Positions 53,667 to 60,400 of a stretch of DNA of 64,000 bases are shown here, piece by piece; the first letter of the stretch is position 1; every line of letters begins with the position of its first letter. Source of the DNA: an uncultured Sphaerochaeta sp. (lineage in GTDB: Bacteria > Spirochaetota > Spirochaetia > Sphaerochaetales > Sphaerochaetaceae); assembly GCF_963667405.1 (NCBI RefSeq), contig NZ_OY763408.1, positions 1,139,757 to 1,203,756 of the forward strand, in the 5' to 3' direction. The position numbers were made by a program, and so were the translations under genes. The notes under the pieces were generated by a model. That model searched no databases. It was not told the DNA's origin and worked only from the letters and a program-made list of their open reading frames with translations.

Positions 53667-53992
53667 TACCCTAGTTCCTTCTATACCATGGTGATTTTTG
53701 TACTAAATGTTGTATCTAGCCCTTTTTCTACAAAGTGTTTCCCGCCTCTCTCAAGAGAGGTGTGGGGATGGTCAAATGCGCCTTGAACAACGTCAACGCG
53801 CAAGAACCGATACTACCAACTTATTCCCGATTTTGCTAGTGATTGTTTGGCATTTGTCAGGAAATAGCGAAAAAGTTCAGAGAGGATCTCCTTCGGTATG
53901 GTTTTTTGCGAAATATCTCTGACAAAGTACTGGACAGCTTTACATAATTGGTGTATTAGTTAGCTAGTACAGTAGATTATAAGGAGGCATCC
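53667..53992. other. Divergent intergenic region between dat and the ABC operon
   Basis: 326 bases. It holds a small hairpin at 53745-53760 (CCTCTC, TCAA, GAGAGG) and, near the right end, a likely operator for the ABC operon. No gene or known riboswitch fold is seen. Confidence 0.5.
53953..53970 (+). promoter_or_regulatory. Probable operator of the YtrA-type ABC operon
   Basis: GTATTAGTTAGCTAGTAC is a 7-4-7 inverted repeat (one mismatch) 22 bases before the ABC gene. GTACTA/TAGTAC half-sites fit the YtrA class of GntR regulators, and such a regulator is the third gene of this operon. Confidence 0.5.
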
Positions 53993-54859
53993 ATGACACA
54001 GACAGCACGTGCCGAGATCGAAATATCCGATACGGTGGTGAGGATGCAGAATATCGGCTTCTCATACGGCAGCAAATCCCTGTTTTCCCAGTTGGATCTT
54101 GAGATCCAGCGGGGGAACATCTACGGATTGCTTGGAAAAAACGGGGCGGGCAAAACAACCCTGCTGAAAATCCTGAGTGGGCAGTTGTTCCCCCAGGAAG
54201 GCTCCACCATGGTGTTGGGCGAAGACCCCACCAAACGCAAGCCTTCCCTGTTGCAGGAGATCTTCTACCTTCCTGAGGAGTTCCCCTTGCCCAAGATGAA
54301 GGGAAGCGAGTACGTCAAGATGCGCGCTCCTTTCTATCCCCGGTTCGACCACGCCCAATTCGCTTCCTTTTGCAAGGAGTTTGATGTCGATCTAGAGCAA
54401 CGGCTTGACCAGATGTCCCTTGGCCAGAAGAAGAAGGCCTTGCTCTCCTTCGGGCTTGCTTCAAACACCGCGCTTTTGATCCTCGATGAACCGACCAACG
54501 GTTTGGACATCCCTTCGAAGCGGCAGTTCAGGCAGACGGTTGCTTCCGCAATGACGGAGAACAGGACCTTCATCATCTCCACCCACCAGGTAAGGGATAT
54601 GGAGAACCTGATCGACCCGATCATCATCCTGCATGACGGTTCGGTCATCTTCAATGATGCGGTGGCTTCGGTTTCCGACAAGTACGTGCTCAACCTGACC
54701 ACGAAAGAGCCTGACATGGCAACGGCGATGTATGTTGAGAAGGTTTTGGGTGGCTGGATGGTGCTCAATGAGAGAAGTGATGAGTCGGAAGGTCAGCCCT
54801 TGGACCTTGAGACGTTGTTCAATGTAGTGATCGAGAAAGGGAAGGGGGGTGTACGATGA
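53993..54859 (+). CDS. ABC transporter ATP-binding protein (YtrB-like)
   Basis: A 288-residue ATPase with GGAGG before the ATG. Walker A is GLLGKNGAGKTTLLK near residue 44, the signature is the divergent MSLGQKKKALL near residue 141, Walker B is ALLILDEPTNGLD near residue 158, and the switch His is in IISTHQVRDM. This divergent signature is common in the YtrB-like subgroup. It pairs with the permease whose start overlaps its stop by four bases. Export of an antibiotic, peptide or lipid-type compound is typical; the substrate is not known. Confidence 0.88.
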   Translation: MTQTARAEIEISDTVVRMQNIGFSYGSKSLFSQLDLEIQRGNIYGLLGKNGAGKTTLLKILSGQLFPQEGSTMVLGEDPTKRKPSLLQEIFYLPEEFPLPKMKGSEYVKMRAPFYPRFDHAQFASFCKEFDVDLEQRLDQMSLGQKKKALLSFGLASNTALLILDEPTNGLDIPSKRQFRQTVASAMTENRTFIISTHQVRDMENLIDPIIILHDGSVIFNDAVASVSDKYVLNLTTKEPDMATAMYVEKVLGGWMVLNERSDESEGQPLDLETLFNVVIEKGKGGVR

Positions 54860-55647
54860 ATCGCTTTCAAGCATTGCTGAAACGTGAAGTGAAGTCCAGT
54901 CAGAAAGATCTGAATACCTATGCACTGGTCATTGTGCTGATACTCTTTGGGTTTGAGACGCTGCAGAGTCTTGTCGCTCGCTATACCCATTCAACGTTCC
55001 CGTTGGAAGTGTACAGCGAGATGTTTCCCAGTTTTCTTCTGCTTGGTGGTTTCATCATTACCAGTCTGATGTTTGCTGAGGATATGTTCGGCAAGAACAC
55101 CCAGCATGACTGGCTGATGTTGCCTGCAACCAATCTGGAGAAGTTTGCATCGAAGGCCGTCCTGGCCACCGTAGCCTATCCCATCGCCCTGACGCTGCTG
55201 TTCTTTTTGACCAGCCTGGTCACCGAACCTATCCAGCTGCTTATCTTCGGCAACCCCATGGCCCTGTTCAATCCGTTCAAGGATTCAGAACTTTGGGTGC
55301 TGTTGGCTCAGTACTGGGTATGGAACTCGGTCTTCCTGTTGGGGGCAACATACTTCCACAAGGCACATTTCATCAAGACGGTGCTGGCTATCGGTGTCAT
55401 CGGTTTGGCTCTGAGTGGTTTGGCCCTCTTGTTCGCCAGAATCATGATTGCCATCCGGTTTGGCAGCCAGATGCCGATGTTCGATGCGTTCAGCTATCTG
55501 GATGCACGCTATGTGGAACAGACGGTCAGCTCGTTGCAGGTTTTCCTGGTCATAGGCAAGATTCTCTACTACGCAGTATTGCCTGTGTTCTGCATGATCA
55601 CTGCGTACTTCAGGGTTGAGGAGGTCCAAGCTACCGATGCAGTTTAA
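54856..55647 (+). CDS. ABC transporter permease
   Basis: A 263-residue membrane protein with six predicted helices: FLLLGGFIITSLMFAEDMF near residue 60, then a segment near 100 (AVLATVAYPIALTLLFFLTSLV), and others to the end. The short motif GKNTQHDWLMLPATNLEKFASK between helices 2 and 3 is typical of permeases paired with YtrB-like ATPases. It overlaps both neighbours, so the operon is tightly coupled. Confidence 0.82.
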   Translation: MNRFQALLKREVKSSQKDLNTYALVIVLILFGFETLQSLVARYTHSTFPLEVYSEMFPSFLLLGGFIITSLMFAEDMFGKNTQHDWLMLPATNLEKFASKAVLATVAYPIALTLLFFLTSLVTEPIQLLIFGNPMALFNPFKDSELWVLLAQYWVWNSVFLLGATYFHKAHFIKTVLAIGVIGLALSGLALLFARIMIAIRFGSQMPMFDAFSYLDARYVEQTVSSLQVFLVIGKILYYAVLPVFCMITAYFRVEEVQATDAV

Positions 55648-56032
55648 TACGCTTTCACCGATTTACCTGCAGATCGCCCAGTATATGCATGACCTTATTC
55701 TCAATCGTGTGTGGAAAGACGGTGAGAGGATACCCTCGGTGAGGGACATGGCCATGGAGCTGGAGGTGAATCCCAATACGGTTATCCGCACCTATGCGTT
55801 GCTCCAGGAGGAAGGAACTCTGGAGAACCAGCGGGGTATCGGATATTTTACGGCAAAGGACGCCCGTTCCTTGGTGCTCAAGAAGCGCCGCGAGCGATTC
55901 CTCAAGAAAGAAGTCCCGGCTTTGTTTCTCACCATGGAGACGCTGGGCCTTACGATGGAAGATCTGCAGATGTATGCAGACCAACTGAAGCAGAAGGGAG
56001 AGGATCATGAAGACAAGTCACAAGAAGAGTAA
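55637..56032 (+). CDS. GntR-family regulator, YtrA subfamily
   Basis: A 131-residue regulator. I start it at ATG 55637 (GAGGAGG about ten bases upstream), inside the permease 3' end. The winged helix is at residues 10-75: SPIYLQIAQYMHDLILNRVWKDGERIPSVRDMAMELEVNPNTVIRTYALLQEEG. The effector domain is the short helical pair that defines YtrA types. It probably represses its own operon through the palindrome at 53953-53970. Confidence 0.9.
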   Translation: MQFNTLSPIYLQIAQYMHDLILNRVWKDGERIPSVRDMAMELEVNPNTVIRTYALLQEEGTLENQRGIGYFTAKDARSLVLKKRRERFLKKEVPALFLTMETLGLTMEDLQMYADQLKQKGEDHEDKSQEE

Positions 56033-56177
56033 CAGGATGTTGATGGGTGCAGGACTCTTCCTGGTCATCTATCTTCTGGTAAGCGTCATTTTCGGTACAT
56101 CATTGCTTCATCGTTTTGCTACAAGCGTTCCTGTTGACAGACCGGTCACCCAGGTGACGATCTGGAGAAACTGGTAA
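56007..56177 (+). CDS. Small single-pass membrane protein of the ABC operon (56 residues)
   Basis: Starts at ATG 56007 with GGGAG six bases upstream and overlaps the regulator's end by 26 bases; stops at TAA 56175-56177. It begins with a basic region MKTSHKKSNRM, one hydrophobic helix LFLVIYLLVSVIFGTSLL, and a short outside tail ending TIWRNW. The terminator follows at once. Good ribosome site, coupling and terminator all support translation. It has no recognised family and could be a transporter-associated microprotein. Confidence 0.7.
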   Translation: MKTSHKKSNRMLMGAGLFLVIYLLVSVIFGTSLLHRFATSVPVDRPVTQVTIWRNW

Positions 56178-56204
56178 GCGAGAAAAGAACCAAGCAAGTA
56201 GGAA

Positions 56205-56232
56205 GGGGGTCGGCACAGCCGGCCCTCTTTTT
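56205..56232 (+). terminator. Terminator of the ABC operon
   Basis: GGGTCGGC, loop ACA, GCCGGCCC with one G-T pair, then CTTTTT. It abuts the stop of the convergent lactonase gene. Confidence 0.85.
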
Positions 56233-57218
56233 CAGAGAAAGGTCAGGCAGACCGGTTGCTCGATGCGCAGTCTATTGCTGCAGGGTCTGGGGATGCCGGT
56301 CCTTGTTTCCATTCGGTGAACACAGACCGAGTTGCTTGAGCCGTTCGCGACCAGAATGTAGGAACCGTCGGGGGAGAAGGTAAAATTGCGCGGTTCTTTC
56401 TCAGTTTTGGCGTGGGTGATCAGATGCAGGGTGGAAGAAGGACGGTCAATGGCAAAGATGGCTATGCTGTCATGACCTCGGTTGGAGACGTAGAGTTGGC
56501 GGTGTTCCTTGTTGATATGGATGTCAGCAGCCGTGTTTTCCCCATGGAAGTCCCGGGGGAGGGTGGAGATGCATTGGATGAGTCGTGGCTTTGGTTCATC
56601 AAGGCGATAGACCAACACTTCACTGGAAAGTTCCGCTGCCACAAAAAGGGTATCCTCGAAACAGCAGAGCACCATGTGCCGGGGTCCCGATCCTTTGGGA
56701 GCGTCGATACGCGTACGCTTGCTGAGATTGTCTTGGTAACAGTGGATGCAGTCCAAGCCCAAGTCAGCAACAAACAGCGTCTTCCCGTCCTTGGTCCAGA
56801 GGCTGCTGTGGATATGGGCTTGGCCCTTGCCTGCAAAGGAGTCAGAGAGCAAATAGGAAGGTTGGTCAGCAACATCAAGCACCGTGAACACACCATCCGC
56901 ATAGTTGGCTACGCCAAGGCAATTCTCAGGGGTATTGAGTGAAAGATGGCAGGGAGACCCTCCTTTGCTCGGAACGGCGTACAGCATGCGACACGAAAGA
57001 TCGGGTTCCACCGAAAATGCATGCACCGTCCCCTCAGTTTCTGTTTCACTGACTGAGTAGAGGATATTCCGGCTGTGGTCATAGCACTGATAGGTCGGTT
57101 GCTCGATTCCGGAGAATCCTGCCTTGTAACTCAGTGCGCCGGTTTTCGGGTTGAAGCTGAACACGTTGATACCATCCTGTCCAGCTGAGACTCTGCTTCC
57201 TACGACTAGTGTTTCCAT
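56232..57218 (-). CDS. Lactonase-family seven-bladed beta-propeller protein (6-phosphogluconolactonase-like)
   Basis: About 328 residues. I take METLVVGSRVSAGQDGINVFSF as the start, ATG 57218 (57224 also possible); no strong ribosome site is seen. The repeated propeller strands match the lactonase family, for example PCHLSLNTPENCLGVANYADG near residue 80, GSGPRHMVLCCFEDTLFVAAE near 172, NTAADIHINKEHRQLYVSNRGHDSIAIF near 228 and PRNFTFSPDGSYILVANGSSNSV near 275. No pentose-phosphate gene is near, so the substrate is unproven. Confidence 0.75.
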   Translation of the reverse strand: METLVVGSRVSAGQDGINVFSFNPKTGALSYKAGFSGIEQPTYQCYDHSRNILYSVSETETEGTVHAFSVEPDLSCRMLYAVPSKGGSPCHLSLNTPENCLGVANYADGVFTVLDVADQPSYLLSDSFAGKGQAHIHSSLWTKDGKTLFVADLGLDCIHCYQDNLSKRTRIDAPKGSGPRHMVLCCFEDTLFVAAELSSEVLVYRLDEPKPRLIQCISTLPRDFHGENTAADIHINKEHRQLYVSNRGHDSIAIFAIDRPSSTLHLITHAKTEKEPRNFTFSPDGSYILVANGSSNSVCVHRMETRTGIPRPCSNRLRIEQPVCLTFL

Positions 57219-57298
57219 TGCCATCCATACTATCATATATTTTGAAAAAACCCACTGGACAGCATCCCCAATATTCCGTATTATAGTCAAAGTAACTC

Positions 57299-57370
57299 GG
57301 GCGCGTAACTCAGCGGGAGAGTGCTACCTTCACACGGTAGAAGTCGTTGGTTCAAACCCAATCGCGCCCA
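57299..57370 (+). tRNA. tRNA-Val (anticodon CAC)
   Basis: The acceptor GGGCGCG (57299-57305) pairs with CGCGCCC (57363-57369). The anticodon arm is CTACC-TTCACAC-GGTAG with anticodon CAC at 57331-57333. The T-arm is GTTGG-TTCAAAC-CCAAT. CCA is not encoded. A TATAGT -10-like box lies at 57282-57287. The 3' end is the attachment site of the adjacent island. Confidence 0.95.
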
Positions 57371-57375
57371 TAGAA

Positions 57376-57401
57376 AAGGACCAGTCTTCGGACTGGTCCT
57401 T
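57376..57401 (+). terminator. Terminator of tRNA-Val
   Basis: AAGGACCAGTC, TTCG loop, GACTGGTCCTT. The same 26 bases recur at 63633-63658. Confidence 0.9.
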
Positions 57402-57494
57402 ATGTATTTCTATGCGCCGAATTCCTTTCCTTGTATAATAAATTCATTATTCTTTGGTACTGCTGTAATATCAGTATTGAGTTCAATAAGTTAT

Positions 57495-60400
57495 TTAGGT
57501 TGAATATACTTCATCAACCGAAGGAGTTTCATCCAATGGTTCTACACTATCCGATTGATCTCGAATTATTCCAGCTTCCTGCACAAAAAAAGCATCTCGT
57601 ACAAGTGCTTCAAGAACTTTCTTCATAGTTTCTTTAATAGCTTGACCTTGTCTTTTATATCCAAATTCTTCAGCTGCTCCATTACAAAGTTCGCTAAACA
57701 TCATCTCTCCATTTTTCAGTAATAGATATCTCATGCAATTTTGGATTTCGGCTTCAGGAATATCCTTAATGTCTCTTTTAGATTCAACTGAAGAAGCGTT
57801 ATCATAAACCCTGAATTTGGAGTAATCCAATCGTTTATCTACAGAGTCATATTCTGGTGGCCAATACACTTTGTGTTCAAATCCATAGATATCACTTTGA
57901 ATAGTAAAAATATCATTCCTCGTTGTCATGATTGCATTAAGTTTCTCTTGGATAATTCCCCCTCTTTTCTTTATCCCAAATGAATAGACAAGCTTTTTTT
58001 CCAACCAATCATCAAGAATTGGCCCTTCTTGATCAATAAGATTGTCAATCTTGAAATTTATTGCCGGAAGCATTTTATCACTTCCAAAATCGCTTATTTT
58101 GATTAGATTATTAATTGCAAGTGTTATAGATATATAGGATTCCTTAGAAATTTTTGCAAAAGAATCATCAAAATCGACTTTTGCTTTGTCAGAGTATTCA
58201 TTTTGAATTATTTGAGTTTTTACTTTTTCTTTTTCAAGATATCTAGTATAAGCTTCGTGTACTTTTGAGATAATCTCATCTTTGACACTTTCAGGATTTT
58301 TCCACCATGATAGTGATTTGAAAAGAATCGGAGTCCAACCTACTCTTTCAAGTTGACTGATTTGCAGAAGATCCCGATCTTTCGAAGTTTTCAGAATACT
58401 TGTGAAATCAAGAATTATTCCTGCAAAATATGTGGTATCATTTTTTGCCCGCACACCCAAGGCAATTTTGTATTTTGAAAGACCGATATTTTCTTCAGCC
58501 TCCCAACCATCAGCTTCCAATGCTTCTTTCAGTTTTCCTAGTATATGGTATTCATTTAGACTTCTTCCTCTACCAATACTCGGGTTAGCACTTCCTTCTG
58601 CATACTCAAGAAATGCAAGCAAATCCTTTGCCCCTCGTGAAGATAAGGGTTTTGAGCGAAATGTACCTAAATTCATGCAAGTAAAGATAATCATTTCCTT
58701 TCTTGCCCTGCTGAAGGCAACATTGAGCCGCTTTTCTCCACCAGGTTTGCTAATAGGTCCAAAATTCAGATTAAGTCTGCCTACTTTGTTTTGGGCGAAG
58801 GTAATTGAAAACATAATTATGTCCCTTTCATCACCTTGAACGTTTTCTAGATTCTTGACTATTAGAGTCTTAGGATTCGATACTTCATCATCACCCCAGT
58901 ATGCATATTTGGCTAATTCTGGATTCTTTTGAAAAAAACTATCAAGTTCATTGTATATTGCACGCTGCTGTTTCTCGTTGAAGGTAATAATCCCTATGCT
59001 TTCTTCCCTAAGTACAGGATCAGATAGTCTTTTTCGTACTTCTTTCCTAATGGCAGTAACCTCGAATTGGTTTGGAACATTCTCACCAGAACTGTAGTAT
59101 CCGGATGAAATATACCGCATATGAACATGAGGTACATTACTATCAACCGAAGGGTAAGAGAGTAAGTTTCCTTTGTAGTATTTTCTATTACTAAAACTGA
59201 TTAAACTTTCATGATTGCTTCGATAATGCCAACGCAATAATGTCTCAGGCATTTCAAGTACAGAACAATCTTCCAAGATATTATCCAAATCATCCATTTC
59301 ATCAATATCATAATCATCAGTGGTAGTAGATTTCCCAAAAAAACTTGTCGGGGGCATCTGCATTTGATCCCCAACAATGATAGTCTCCTTTCCTCTAGCA
59401 ATTGCTCCCACAGCTTTGCAAGTAGGAATTTGAGAGGCCTCATCAAATACTACAAGATCAAATTTCTCGGTGGAGGGATCCAAATACTGTGCGATTGATA
59501 ATGGACTCATCAGGCAACATGGGCAAAGGCTCGTAATTGCAGAAGAATAACTTTCAAAGAATTTCCTTATTGATACCTTTTTCCCTTTGGAAGTGCAATA
59601 TTTACCGATGTTGTACCTAGCTTCTCTATCAATCTTCTTATCCCAAATTTCAGAAAGCCTGTTGGGAATATTTTCTTTTAGAATTTCATTATAATCATTG
59701 TCAGTTTTTTTGAGTAACCTCAGCTTGTTGTCAAATTCAGCGTTATTATAAATTCTAAATGCATCTACCTTGGATATTAGTTTGTTGATATATGTCATAT
59801 AGTACGAGAGTTGCAAAGATTTAAACATCGTTTCAAATGGAACATTTGAAAGAAATAAGTCATATGCCTCAGGTAGCGAATCTCGATACTTAAATTGGTT
59901 AGCTTCCATACGGAATTTTGCCCATCTGGAGAAAACAGAAAACATTGCTTCAACTTTTTTAATGAAATCGATTCTATCCTTAAAAACCGACACATCGCCT
60001 TGAAATTTGAGAATAGCCACGATTTTCCCCCATTCGGCTTCAAAAGCCCCTGCATTTATGAAAAAATGATTCGTAGCTTCCGCAAACGTCATAGACCATG
60101 CACTCTCAGACAAGTTTTTCATAAATACCGTGATATCATACGATTCTGAATGTTTACATAATACTGAAGATGCCTTAAAAAGTGCTTCATCATATAGAGT
60201 TTTTAAGTTCATAATACTTTTACAGTCTTCTATATTCCGGAGTCTTAGGCTTAGGATAGGATCGTCAGCCCCTAGATTAAGCAATTCATTATCTATATCT
60301 AGAAGCTCCGATTGTGGAAGTAGAAGCGATCGTAGTGATACGGGAACATTGCTTTGATCCAAAGGAATTATTCTGAATGAATTGATTTTGTCTAATAATC

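Noticed and set aside
53745..53760. Hairpin in the leader of dat as a riboswitch
   Set aside because: A six-base stem alone; no conserved riboswitch core or terminator alternative is visible.
57402..57494. Integrase or excisionase gene next to tRNA-Val inside the island
   Set aside because: Neither this gap nor 63390-63618 holds a usable frame; the giant helicase is the only gene between the repeats.
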